Source: Montanilutibacter psychrotolerans (GTDB taxonomy: Bacteria > Pseudomonadota > Gammaproteobacteria > Xanthomonadales > Xanthomonadaceae). From it: a stretch of DNA of 64,000 nucleotides. Under the pieces are notes generated by a model. That model was not told the DNA's origin, ran no database searches, and was given only the letters and a program-made list of their open reading frames with translations. The DNA lies in NCBI RefSeq assembly GCF_003719825.1, contig NZ_RIBS01000004.1:124001-188000 (forward strand), read 5' to 3'. Within the stretch, counting starts at the first letter, position 1; each line of letters opens with the position of its first letter. This document shows, piece after piece, positions 44,465-55,449 of the stretch. The translations under genes were made by a program, and so were the position numbers.

Positions 44465-44492
44465 AAAAAAAAACGCCGCCCGAAGGCGGCGT
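44465..44492 (-). terminator. Rho-independent terminator of the tonB-exbB-exbD1-exbD2 operon
   Basis: The minus strand reads ACGCCGCC-TTCG-GGCGGCGT followed by a run of nine or so T. The stem is a perfect 8-bp helix with a UUCG loop. It lies 28 bases after the exbD2 stop and separates that operon from the third exbD gene. Confidence 0.9.
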
Positions 44493-44519
44493 CTATCACT
44501 ATCGGTAAGCGTTGTGCTC

Positions 44520-44933
<414 letters not shown>

Positions 44934-44953
44934 AGTGTTGTCTCCGGTTTGCC

Positions 44954-45373
44954 TTAGCGTTCTTTGGTCGCGACGAAGCCGACCTTGCGCATGCCCTGGG
45001 ACTGCGCGATTTTCACCACTTCCTCGACGATCCGGTACTTGGTGGTCTTGTCACCACGTACGTTGATCTGAGGCTGTGGCATGCGCTGCGCCTCGATGGA
45101 AAGGCGACTTTCCAGCAGGTCCTTGGTGATCGGCTCGTCGTTCCAGAACAACGAGCCGTTCTCCATCACCGCAAGGGTGATTGGCTGCACGATCGGAGCC
45201 TTCTCTTCGCGCGCATCCAGGTTGGCCTGAGGCAGCTCGACCTTCACTTTGTGCGACATCAACGGCGCCGTGATCATGAAGATGATCAGCAGCACCAGCA
45301 TCACGTCGACCAGCGGCGTGACGTTGATCTCGGCCATCGGGCCGCCGCTTTCATTGCCTGCACTAAAAGCCAT
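44954..45373 (-). CDS. exbD: Biopolymer transport protein ExbD (first operon copy)
   Basis: The 139-residue protein begins [37 protein letters not shown], nearly the same helix as the second copy. A periplasmic domain follows ([62 protein letters not shown]). In Xanthomonas the corresponding ExbD1 is the one needed for iron uptake. It lies 35 bases after exbB. The two operon copies are paralogues in tandem and could form mixed motors. Confidence 0.94.
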   Translation of the reverse strand: MAFSAGNESGGPMAEINVTPLVDVMLVLLIIFMITAPLMSHKVKVELPQANLDAREEKAPIVQPITLAVMENGSLFWNDEPITKDLLESRLSIEAQRMPQPQINVRGDKTTKYRIVEEVVKIAQSQGMRKVGFVATKER

Positions 45374-45408
45374 AACCGAACTCCAGCTGACCTAGATGAC
45401 GTGCCGAC

Positions 45409-46161
45409 TTAGCGCTTGGCCGCCAGCTCGCCAACGCGCGAACCGGTAGCGAAGAAGTCGTGCAGGTCGTGCGCGAAGGTGTCGAACTTGTTGTTCGTCA
45501 CGCGGTTCAGGCGGATGAAGAAGTTGTACGCGAGCACGGCCGGGATCGCGACGAACAGGCCGATGGCGGTCATGATCAGCGCTTCGCCGACCGGGCCGGC
45601 AACCGCGTCGATCGACGCCTGGCCGGTCGCACCGATCTTGATCAGGGCGTGGTAGATGCCCCACACGGTGCCGAGCAGGCCGACGAACGGCGCGGTCGAA
45701 CCGACGGTGGCGAGCACGGTCAGACCACCCTCGAGACGCATCGACTCGCGGGTCACGGCCTGGCGCAGGGCGCGGTCCACGAACTCCGAACGGTTCAGCG
45801 ACTCAACCAGACGCGAACCTTCGTGGCGCTGGTGGTGAGCGGCGGCCTGGGCGGCGTCGAGCGCGATCTTGGAGAACGGCTCGGCGCGCGACTGCTCTTC
45901 CATGTAGCGGATGGCGTCCTGGGCGTTCGGGGTTTCCCAGAACGTGCTGATCACACGGTCCGAGCTGCCCTTCAGGCGCAGGTTCTTGATGAAGTTCATG
46001 ACGATCCAGTAGATCGACAGGACCGACATGGTGGCGAGCGTGATGAACACGACCCAGCCGACGAAATCGAAGTTCTGCAACAGATGCGCGAAGCTCATCT
46101 GGTTGAGCGCTTCGGCGTTGTTGCCCCCAGCAGCAGCGGCGGTGGTGGTTTCCTGCAGCAT
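45409..46161 (-). CDS. exbB: Biopolymer transport protein ExbB
   Basis: The 250-residue membrane protein of the MotA/TolQ/ExbB family has an N-terminal helix (VGWVVFITLATMSVLSIYWIVM), a cytosolic loop of about 100 residues, and two further helices. Those helices read GGLTVLATVGSTAPFVGLLGTVWGIYHAL and GPVGEALIMTAIGLFVAIPAVLAYNFF, the family signature regions. It assembles as a pentamer around ExbD and energises TonB by proton flow. It follows tonB by about 100 bases and leads the exbD genes in the same direction. Confidence 0.95.
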   Translation of the reverse strand: MLQETTTAAAAGGNNAEALNQMSFAHLLQNFDFVGWVVFITLATMSVLSIYWIVMNFIKNLRLKGSSDRVISTFWETPNAQDAIRYMEEQSRAEPFSKIALDAAQAAAHHQRHEGSRLVESLNRSEFVDRALRQAVTRESMRLEGGLTVLATVGSTAPFVGLLGTVWGIYHALIKIGATGQASIDAVAGPVGEALIMTAIGLFVAIPAVLAYNFFIRLNRVTNNKFDTFAHDLHDFFATGSRVGELAAKR

Positions 46162-46257
46162 GACGCTTACCTTTGATTGAAGTGATGAAGGTGATGCGTA
46201 ATTGGAAAAATGTTCCGTTACAGCGAACGGTGGACCGGACTGGCCGGTCCGGGCCGT

Positions 46258-46926
46258 TTACAGCTTGAAGTCGACGTTGACGTGGGCCCTGCCGCCAACC
46301 TTCTGGCCATTACGCATGCCAGGGTTGACCTTCCAGCGCTTCACACCCTCGACGGCGGCGCGGTCGAGATCGCGGTTGCGACTGGACTTGGCGACGCGGG
46401 CTTCGATGATGTTACCCGCAGCGTCGAACACGACCTCGACCACGACCGTACCGGTTGCGCCTTCGCGCAATGCCGACGGCGGGTACTTGACCGGGTACTG
46501 CGAGCGGGTGCTTGCGTCGACGTCACCACCGGCCAGATCGACCGACTGCGCGGGCGGCGCGGGCGGTGCCGGCGGCGGTGCCGGCGGATCGATCGGGCTC
46601 GGATCGGTGTTCTCGATCGGCGGCTGATCCGGCGGCGGCGGCAGTGCCGTCGGACGCGGAGGCGTGAGCTTCGGTGGCGGCTCCAGCTGCTTCGGCGGCT
46701 CTTCGGGCGGCGGCGGCGGCGGTGGCGGCGGCGGCGGTGGCTTGATCAGGTTGACGATCGTGACGTCCTCCTCCGCCTGCTGGCTTGCTGGCGGCACCAT
46801 CGGCGCAAGCAGGAGCAACAGTGCAGCGACGTGCACGGCGACCGCCGAGCTGATACCGGCAATACGTGCCCAGTTCAACCCTTCGTCTTCGTCTTTGATT
46901 ACGTGATTATCGAGGTCTTGCGTCAT
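46258..46926 (-). CDS. tonB: Energy transducer TonB
   Basis: The 222-residue protein has an N-terminal anchor helix with the Ser-xxx-His pattern of TonB (SSAVAVHVAALLLLLAP). A long proline-rich periplasmic spacer follows, with twelve consecutive prolines after NLIK and more PPP blocks. The C-terminal domain has YPVKYPPSALREGATGTVVVEVVFDAAGN and a final RWKVNPGMRNGQKVGGRAHVNVDF. It transfers ExbBD energy to outer-membrane TonB-dependent transporters. It is first in its operon; no Fur-like 19-bp box was recognised upstream. The run of prolines would need EF-P for translation. Confidence 0.95.
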   Translation of the reverse strand: MTQDLDNHVIKDEDEGLNWARIAGISSAVAVHVAALLLLLAPMVPPASQQAEEDVTIVNLIKPPPPPPPPPPPPEEPPKQLEPPPKLTPPRPTALPPPPDQPPIENTDPSPIDPPAPPPAPPAPPAQSVDLAGGDVDASTRSQYPVKYPPSALREGATGTVVVEVVFDAAGNIIEARVAKSSRNRDLDRAAVEGVKRWKVNPGMRNGQKVGGRAHVNVDFKL

Positions 46927-47080
46927 GCGCCGTCAGCTCGGAAGGTGGTGCCGGACGCTTTGGCGTCTCGGGCCGTCATACGATTCACGCACCGTTCAAG
47001 CCGCGTGAACCCCGTAGCATATACCAAGATGTGAGCCTGATTCCAAGCGCCATCTGGCATATCGTGATGCCGCTCCTGGC

Positions 47081-48295
47081 TCAAAGCGCCAGGATCTTGC
47101 GTGCGTCTTCCGGCTTGCTGAGCCCCTTGGCGATGGCTTGCTTGGCGGCCTCCTTGGCCTCCGGGATACGATCTTCCTGCCACAGTACACGGGCCAGGTT
47201 CAGATAGGTGTCACCGTTCGGCGCGAGCGGTGCAGCCTTGCGGTAGGCCTCGATCGCGGGGGCCACCTGTTCAGAGAAGTAGTAGGCCTGCGCGAGCGCC
47301 AGATACGTCTGGAAGTCGCCCTGCAGCACGCCCTTCTGGAGGCCGTCGTTGATGACGTTGGCCGCTTCGCGCTCTTTACCGTCAAGGTTCAGGTACAGCG
47401 CGTACAGCTGGCGGTATTCCTTGTCCTCGGTCAGCTGACCGGCGGTGCGCAGCTTCTCGAGCACGCCGATGGCTTTGTCGAGCATGTCGCCTTGCTGGTA
47501 GCTGGCGGCGAGATTGAGCTGGGCGCGCTTGTCGGTCGGATTCTTGCTGGCGATCTGTTCAGCCAGGGCCGCCGCCTCGGCGCTCTGGCCGGTCTCGAAG
47601 TAGGTTGCCATCAGCAGCTGCTGCCAGTCCGCCTTCGGCTCGGGCGACGCGTCGATCGCCTGCTTGAGCACGGTGGCGGCCTCGGGATAGCGCTCGAGGC
47701 GGTACAACGCGTTGCCCTTCAGCACCAGGTGCTCGGGCTTCTGGGTCCCGGTCTCGGTGAAGAAGCGCTCGAGCGTCACCAGCGAGTCGGCGTACTGCTC
47801 TTCCTGCAGCTGCAGCTGGGCCAACATCATCATCGCGTCGAAGTGGCCGTTGTTGTCGAGCCCGTTGAACTCCATCGCCTTGCGCAGGTAGGCCTGCGCG
47901 GCGGCGACGTCATCGGCCTCGTAGGCGATCTGCGCACCGATCTGGGCGGCGAAAGCGTGGTCGTACGCGTTGGCGGCGGCGTTGGCGATGATCTCGTCCG
48001 CCGCGGCGCGCGCTTCGGCGCCCTTGTCCTCTTCGTAGAGGTCCATCATTTTCTTCAGCTTCGGGGTCACGCGGGCCGACGCCTTGGCCTCGGGCGAGGT
48101 GCGGGTCGCCTGCGGGTACTTGGCCTCGCTGCGGTTGGTGCTGGTTTCTTCGCTCTTCTGCGCGTGGCGATCACGGCGAGCCTGCGCACGTTCCTGCGCG
48201 GACTGGGCACTGGCCTGGGAGAACGCACCGACCAGCAGGACAGCGCCGATGGCGGCCGCCAGGACATGGCGAGTTCGGAGATTGGACTTGCTCAT
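47081..48295 (-). CDS. Exported TPR protein associated with the Ton locus
   Basis: The 404-residue protein has a signal peptide (SNLRTRHVLAAAIGAVLLVGAFSQASA), a charged linker, and about seven TPR-like repeats from residue 90. Examples are AQAYLRKAMEFNGLDNNGHFDAMMMLAQLQLQEEQYADSLVTLERF, ALYRLERYPEAATVLKQAIDASP and YLNLARVLWQEDRIPEAKEAAKQAIAKG. It is probably periplasmic. TPR proteins next to tonB-exb genes in Vibrio and other bacteria (TtpC-like) support Ton function, so a similar role is likely but unproven. It lies 154 bases upstream of tonB in the same direction. Confidence 0.85.
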   Translation of the reverse strand: MSKSNLRTRHVLAAAIGAVLLVGAFSQASAQSAQERAQARRDRHAQKSEETSTNRSEAKYPQATRTSPEAKASARVTPKLKKMMDLYEEDKGAEARAAADEIIANAAANAYDHAFAAQIGAQIAYEADDVAAAQAYLRKAMEFNGLDNNGHFDAMMMLAQLQLQEEQYADSLVTLERFFTETGTQKPEHLVLKGNALYRLERYPEAATVLKQAIDASPEPKADWQQLLMATYFETGQSAEAAALAEQIASKNPTDKRAQLNLAASYQQGDMLDKAIGVLEKLRTAGQLTEDKEYRQLYALYLNLDGKEREAANVINDGLQKGVLQGDFQTYLALAQAYYFSEQVAPAIEAYRKAAPLAPNGDTYLNLARVLWQEDRIPEAKEAAKQAIAKGLSKPEDARKILAL

Positions 48296-48414
48296 CGACT
48301 ACCTCGATCTGCTGCCGTCGCTGGTGCGGCGGGCTGCGGCTCTGGCCGGGGGGCGCCAACCTATCAGAACGCGCACCTTGACGAAACGGGGTTGCGTCCC
48401 AAGAGCGTCCGTGT

Positions 48415-49218
48415 TTAGCCGCAATTCGGGCGGCGTCCGGATGCACGTGCCTGCTGGTACACCGGTTGCAGGCCGCCGGCGCGACTGCGCAGTTCCTGGA
48501 TGCGTGTCTGGGGGTTGGGATGCGTCGACATCCATTGCGGTGCCTGGCTGGAACCGACCTCGATCATGTGCTGCCACAAGTCGACCGCCTGGCCAGGATC
48601 GAACCCGGCCTTGGCCATGAGTTGCTGACCCACCACATCGGCCTCGGATTCCTGTTGGCGATTGTTCGGCAGCAGGATGAGGCCCTGCGCCGCCACGCCG
48701 CCAATCTGCGTGGTCGCCTGCGCCGCGCCTTCGCCGTACACCGATCCGACCAGCGCACCGAGGATGCCCAGGCCGGTCTGGGTTCCCAGCTGCTTGGTCA
48801 CGCGTTCGTCGTGGTGGCGGGAGATCACATGGCCGATCTCGTGCGCGACTACCGCGGCCAACTGGTCCTGGCTCCGGGCGACGGTGAAGATGCCGGTGTG
48901 GATGCCGACCTTGCCGCCAGGCAGCGCGAAGGCGTTGGGCGATTTGTCGACGAACAGCGCCGTCTCCCAGCCGGTCTGTTGGCTGGCAGGCAGCTCACGG
49001 GTGATCGCACCGACCACGCAACGCACGTACGCGACCTGCCGCGAGTCCCGGCTCTGCGGGGTTTTCGCCTTGGCTTCGGCGAACGCCTGCATGCCGAGCT
49101 GGTCGAGCTGCGCCTGCGAGACACCGCCGACCCGTTGCGTGCGCCCGGTGGGCGAGGTGGTGGTGGCGCAGGCGGCAAGCAACACCGCGATCGACAGGCC
49201 GAGCACGATCGGTTTCAT
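48415..49218 (-). CDS. M48 family zinc metalloprotease, lipoprotein
   Basis: The 267-residue protein has a lipobox LLAACATTT (Cys at residue 17). The zinc motif HEIGH is in VVAHEIGHVISRHHDERV (near residue 130), and the third ligand Glu is in RQQESEADVVGQQLMAKAGFD. WMSTHPNPQTRIQELR is a conserved M48 C-terminal string, as in LoiP/YcaL/BepA relatives that clear misfolded outer-membrane proteins. The Thr after the acylated Ala-Cys suggests outer-membrane attachment, but this is not certain. It stands between the TPR and CPBP genes in the same direction. Confidence 0.92.
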   Translation of the reverse strand: MKPIVLGLSIAVLLAACATTTSPTGRTQRVGGVSQAQLDQLGMQAFAEAKAKTPQSRDSRQVAYVRCVVGAITRELPASQQTGWETALFVDKSPNAFALPGGKVGIHTGIFTVARSQDQLAAVVAHEIGHVISRHHDERVTKQLGTQTGLGILGALVGSVYGEGAAQATTQIGGVAAQGLILLPNNRQQESEADVVGQQLMAKAGFDPGQAVDLWQHMIEVGSSQAPQWMSTHPNPQTRIQELRSRAGGLQPVYQQARASGRRPNCG

Positions 49219-49338
49219 GGAATCTGGTCCGTTCAGCGGGATGAAGACTTGTAACTCCGCCGCAATGAACAGGCCGTCAATATCCGACGATGGACAGGTG
49301 CATTGGCGGGTGCACCGCTTCGACGTTTCGAACGCCGC

Positions 49339-50154
49339 TCACTGCGTGGCCAGCAGTACCAGGCAGGCGAGCAGGTTGTTGATCGCGTGCGCGCCGATCG
49401 CGGCCCACAACGTGCCGGTGTGGCGGTAGACGCAGGCGAAGATTCCGCCCATCAGCGTGTAGCCCAGCAGCAGCAGGGTGGTCGCCGCGACGCTGTTGCC
49501 ACCGACGCCGGGCACCTCGTGCATCAGCGCGAAGGCAAGGCTGCTCAGGAGCACGCCCAACCACGGCCGTCCGGCCGCCCACAGACGCCCGAACAGCACG
49601 CGTCGAAACAGCAGCTCTTCGTAGGCGGGTGCAAACAGCACGACGAGGGCAAACAGCGTCCACGGATGGCTGTGCAGCAATTCGCCGATCAGGACCTGAT
49701 TGCTGGGGACCGCGTCGACGCCGACGTGCTGCATGGCCCAGCCCAGCAGCAGGCTGGCGGCGAAGGCCACCACGCCAGCCAGCAATGCCCAGCCCCAGCT
49801 CGACGGGCGCCGCGCTGCACGCAACGAGGTCGCGCGTTCGGCGGCCGGTGCGGGGCGTCGAAAGAAGTACACGACCAGCGCGGTGGCAAACATTGCGCCC
49901 AGGCCGATGCCGATCTGGGCCGCCATGCCGGGCTGGCCGATGGCCGCGGCCATCCGGTCGGGGGTGGCGAGAACGTCCAGGCGTGGTGCCATGGACACGA
50001 GGCGGGCGGCCGCCCAGACCATGCCACCCAGCACGCTGGTGGCCAGCAGCACCGCGAGCGCGATCAGCAGGTCGACCACGAAACCCAGCAGCGGGCGCCA
50101 CCCCGCGTCGCCGGGCAGGCCCGGAGGCGGGCAGGTGCTGATCTTGGCCAGCAC
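49339..50154 (-). CDS. CPBP family intramembrane glutamic endopeptidase
   Basis: The 271-residue protein has seven or eight hydrophobic helices. The CPBP (CAAX protease/bacteriocin-processing) motifs are AYEELLFRRVLFGRL (EExxxR, catalytic Glu pair), FALMHEVPG (motif with His) and GAHAINNLL (HxxxN). It cleaves within or near the inner membrane; substrates are unknown. Its ATG lies seven bases after the gyrB stop, so it may be read through from gyrB. The beta-barrel-like start MLAKISTCPPPGLPGDAGW is short and uncleaved. Function here is open. Confidence 0.87.
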   Translation of the reverse strand: MLAKISTCPPPGLPGDAGWRPLLGFVVDLLIALAVLLATSVLGGMVWAAARLVSMAPRLDVLATPDRMAAAIGQPGMAAQIGIGLGAMFATALVVYFFRRPAPAAERATSLRAARRPSSWGWALLAGVVAFAASLLLGWAMQHVGVDAVPSNQVLIGELLHSHPWTLFALVVLFAPAYEELLFRRVLFGRLWAAGRPWLGVLLSSLAFALMHEVPGVGGNSVAATTLLLLGYTLMGGIFACVYRHTGTLWAAIGAHAINNLLACLVLLATQ

Positions 50155-50161
50155 CGATGCC

Positions 50162-52771
<2,610 letters not shown>

Positions 52772-52834
52772 TCAGCGGCAGAGGGCGCGACCCGGTGGGC
52801 GGTTTCTTGGCACCGCGAGCGCGAACGGTGGTTG

Positions 52835-53965
52835 TTAAATGCGTGTGACCAAACCATGTTCCACGTGGAACATGGTGATCGGAACATTGGCGGCCGCCAC
52901 CGCGACCGGGATGTCGGTGCCGGTGACAAATACCTGGGCGCCGGTTTCCAGCAGGTAGTCCAGCACCCGCTGCTGGTGGTGTCGATCGAGCTCGGACGCC
53001 AAGTCATCGAGCGCGACGACCGGCCATTCACCGCGCTGCCTCGCGTAATCCTGCGCCTGGGCGAGCAGCGCGCACAACGCCACCAGCTTGGCCTGGCCGC
53101 GCGACAGGGCCTCGCGGCCAGGCAACCCGGCAATGGCGATGCGCCAGTCGGCCCGATGCGGCCCGACCGAGGTGAATCCGGCCAACAGGTCCCGGTCCCG
53201 GGCCAGCAGCAGGGCGTCGGCGAGCGACAGTTCGTCACGTCGCCAACCCGGTGCGTACGAGAGATGGACTTGGCCCAGGCTGGGGGCCAAGCGGTCGATG
53301 AGCTCGCGAAAACCCGGTTCAAGGGCATCGAGGTAGTGCTGTCGTCGTTGGCTCAGCGGTTCACCGGCGTCGGCGAGCTCGTGATCCCAGGCGTCGAGCT
53401 GCTTGCCGCCCGTCCGCGACTTGAGGAGGGCGTTGCGTTGCTTGAGGGCGCGCGCGTACCGGCGCCACAGCGGCAGGAAGTTCTGTTCCACGTGGAACAA
53501 CCCCCAGTCGAGGTAGCGCCGACGGACCTCGGAAGGCCCGGTCACGAGGGCGTGACTGCCGGGCTCGAAACTGACCACGGCCAACGCCGCGCAAAGTTCG
53601 CCCAGGTGCCCGACGTCCTCACCATCGAGTCGGCCGCTCCAATCGCTGCCCCGATGGGACAGTCCCGCTTTCCGGGTGCGCGACCAGGCGGCTGCACCGT
53701 CGGCGACGCGACCGTCGGCGGGCTCACGAACCACCGCCTCCTGCCATTCGACGAAGACCTGCAGCGACGTGTCCCCGGCACGGATCAATCCGTCACGGAC
53801 CCGACCGCGGAAACTTCGCCCGTACGCCATCAGGTGCAGCGCCTCCAGGAGGCTGGTTTTTCCCGCGCCGTTGTCGCCGGTGATCAGATTCAGCCCGCTG
53901 CCGGGTTCGATGCGGACATCGGCGAACCGTCGCAGGCCGCGTGCATCGAGGCGCGTTACCTGCAT
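52835..53965 (-). CDS. recF: DNA replication and repair protein RecF
   Basis: The 376-residue ABC-type ATPase has Walker A GDNGAGKTSLLEALHLM near residue 32, and DWGLFHVEQNFLPLWRRYARALKQRNALLK, the conserved mid-region. It also has SRGQAKLVALCALLAQ (signature) and VALDDLASELDRHHQQRVL (Walker B). It loads RecA at gaps in single-stranded DNA. The ATG at 53965 has a GGAGGA ribosome site. Two parS-type palindromes lie inside the gene: one encodes LFHVEQ in the middle, the other MFHVEH at the C-terminus. A terminator-like hairpin separates it from dnaN. Confidence 0.95.
   Translation of the reverse strand: MQVTRLDARGLRRFADVRIEPGSGLNLITGDNGAGKTSLLEALHLMAYGRSFRGRVRDGLIRAGDTSLQVFVEWQEAVVREPADGRVADGAAAWSRTRKAGLSHRGSDWSGRLDGEDVGHLGELCAALAVVSFEPGSHALVTGPSEVRRRYLDWGLFHVEQNFLPLWRRYARALKQRNALLKSRTGGKQLDAWDHELADAGEPLSQRRQHYLDALEPGFRELIDRLAPSLGQVHLSYAPGWRRDELSLADALLLARDRDLLAGFTSVGPHRADWRIAIAGLPGREALSRGQAKLVALCALLAQAQDYARQRGEWPVVALDDLASELDRHHQQRVLDYLLETGAQVFVTGTDIPVAVAAANVPITMFHVEHGLVTRI
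52857..52872. other. parS-type ParB-binding site 1 (in the 3' end of recF)
   Basis: TGTTCCACGTGGAACA is a perfect 16-bp palindrome, extended to 22 bp by flanking CCA/TGG at 52854-52875. It matches the chromosomal parS consensus of Pseudomonas and relatives. It codes for MFHVEH near the RecF C-terminus. Confidence 0.85.
53484..53499. other. parS-type ParB-binding site 2 (inside recF)
   Basis: A second exact TGTTCCACGTGGAACA lies in the middle of recF, encoding LFHVEQ. The RecF sequence here is DWGLFHVEQNF, in which FHxE is also conserved in proteins such as E. coli RecF, so amino-acid constraint may contribute. Confidence 0.85.
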
Positions 53966-53984
53966 CGCTCGTCCTCCGGCACGC

Positions 53985-54017
53985 GGAAACAAACACGCCC
54001 GGGCAGGCCGGGCGTGT
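53985..54017 (-). terminator. Terminator-like hairpin between dnaN and recF
   Basis: ACACGCCCGG pairs with CCGGGCGTGT across a GCAGG loop (53993-54017), and on the minus strand the stem is followed by TTGTTTCC. It lies 54 bases past the dnaN stop and could end or attenuate dnaN transcription before recF. Confidence 0.6.
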
Positions 54018-54028
54018 CAGGAAGCACA

Positions 54029-54044
54029 TGTTCCACGTGGAACA
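54029..54044. other. parS-type ParB-binding site 3 (dnaN-recF gap)
   Basis: A third exact TGTTCCACGTGGAACA, extended to an 18-bp palindrome by flanking A/T, lies between the dnaN stop and the recF start. It is not translated, so no protein constraint can explain it. Confidence 0.88.
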
Positions 54045-54070
54045 TCAGCAGATGTGCCCGGCCGATCGGG

Positions 54071-55171
54071 TCAGAGCCGCAGCGGCATCACGACATGCCG
54101 GCACCGCTCGTTACTCGCTTCGCGCACCAGCGCCGAGGAGTTGGCATCGCGCAAAGCGATCACGACGTGCTCATCGCGAAGCGCCGTCAAGGCGTCGAGC
54201 AGGTAGTTGACATTGAAGCCGACGGCCAGGTCATCGACCTTGGTGTCTGCCTCAACCTCTTCCTGCGCTTCTTCCTGCTCGGGATTGTGTGCGCTGATCT
54301 TGAGCTGGCCAGGCGACACCTCGATGCGCACGCCGCGGTACTTCTCGTTCGAGAGGATCGCGGCGCGTTGCAGGGATGCACGCAGGACCTCGCGCTCGAT
54401 GCGGACTTCGCGATCGGCGCCAATCGGAATCACCGCCTCGTAGTCCGGGAAGCGGCCGTCGATGAGCTTGCTGGTGAAGGTGACGTCGTCGCGCTTCACC
54501 CGGATGTGCCCTCGCCCCATCTCCAGTTCGATCTCCCTCTCGCCGTTTTCGAGCAGGCGCTGCAGCTCCTGCACGCCCTTGCGGGGCACGATGATCTGGC
54601 GCTTGGTCTGCGCACTGCCTTCGTAGCTGGCTTCGCAAAGCGCCAATCGATGGCCATCGGTGGCCACGCAGCGCAGGCTGGTTTCCCGCAGGTCGAACAA
54701 CAGGCCATTGAGGTAGTAGCGCACGTCTTGCTGGGCCATCGCGAACGCAGTGCGCTCGATGAGCTCCTTCAGTGCGGCTTCCGGTACGCGGACGCGTTCG
54801 GTCGCTTCCACCTCGTCGATCGACGGGAAGTCGTTCGATGGCAGACACGCCAGAGTGAAGCGCGAACGACCGGCCTGCACGGTGACCTTCTCGGCCGCCT
54901 GCGACACGGTGATCTTGCTGCCGTCGGGCAGGGCACGAACGATCTCGAACAACTTGCGCGCCGGAATCGTGGTTTCCCCGTCTTGCGCGTCGTCGACGGC
55001 GATGCGGGAAACCATCTCGACCTCGAGATCGGTACCGGTCAACGACAGCTGACCGTCGCGGACCTGGACGAGCAGGTTAGCCAAAACGGGCAAGGTCTGG
55101 CGTCGTTCGACGACGTTGACGACTTGCGCGAGCGGCTTGAGGAAAACTTCGCGTTGCAGGCTGAAGCGCAT
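54071..55171 (-). CDS. dnaN: DNA polymerase III beta subunit (sliding clamp)
   Basis: The 366-residue protein begins MRFSLQREVFLKPLAQVVNVVERRQTLPVLANLL and ends SSALVREASNERCRHVVMPLRL, the standard DnaN ends (C-terminal clamp motif VMPLRL). It forms the dimeric ring that holds polymerase III on DNA. Three similar domains span about residues 1-120, 125-245 and 250-366; CVATDGHRLALCEA and VNYLLDAL are typical. The ATG at 55171 is preceded by AAAGGGG. It lies downstream of dnaA across an AT-rich gap with DnaA boxes, and a hairpin separates it from recF. Confidence 0.97.
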   Translation of the reverse strand: MRFSLQREVFLKPLAQVVNVVERRQTLPVLANLLVQVRDGQLSLTGTDLEVEMVSRIAVDDAQDGETTIPARKLFEIVRALPDGSKITVSQAAEKVTVQAGRSRFTLACLPSNDFPSIDEVEATERVRVPEAALKELIERTAFAMAQQDVRYYLNGLLFDLRETSLRCVATDGHRLALCEASYEGSAQTKRQIIVPRKGVQELQRLLENGEREIELEMGRGHIRVKRDDVTFTSKLIDGRFPDYEAVIPIGADREVRIEREVLRASLQRAAILSNEKYRGVRIEVSPGQLKISAHNPEQEEAQEEVEADTKVDDLAVGFNVNYLLDALTALRDEHVVIALRDANSSALVREASNERCRHVVMPLRL

Positions 55172-55449
55172 GCGGACCCCTTTGCCCCTGAGCTGTGATG
55201 GGCGAAAACCCAATACAGGATTGTTGAATAAATCAAAAGCTTGGTGGTGATGGTGTCGCCGAAAATCCGGGAAAACTCAATCAAGCTATTGATTTACAAG
55301 AAATTTCTTGCAATGGAAAACCTGCTGAAAGCTAGCTGGCAAACCTCTGACAAGCTGTGGACAACTTTACCATCGGCAACCGGCGCGACACTTGTCCACA
55401 ACTTCTACGGCATTGATCCACCAGGCTCTGTGCGTAATCGCCAAAACGG
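55172..55449. other. AT-rich dnaA-dnaN intergenic region, candidate oriC
   Basis: This is the most AT-rich stretch seen in the window (for example 55222-55250 and 55275-55315). It carries two DnaA-box-like 9-mers in opposite orientation: TGTGGACAA at 55356-55364 (reverse of TTGTCCACA) and TTGTCCACA at 55392-55400. Each differs from TTATCCACA by one base. An AT-rich melting region next to paired DnaA boxes is the usual origin layout. Confidence 0.6.

Noticed and set aside
46210-47034. A long frame opposite tonB
   Set aside because: Its sequence is an artefact of the proline-codon run and third-position bias of tonB.
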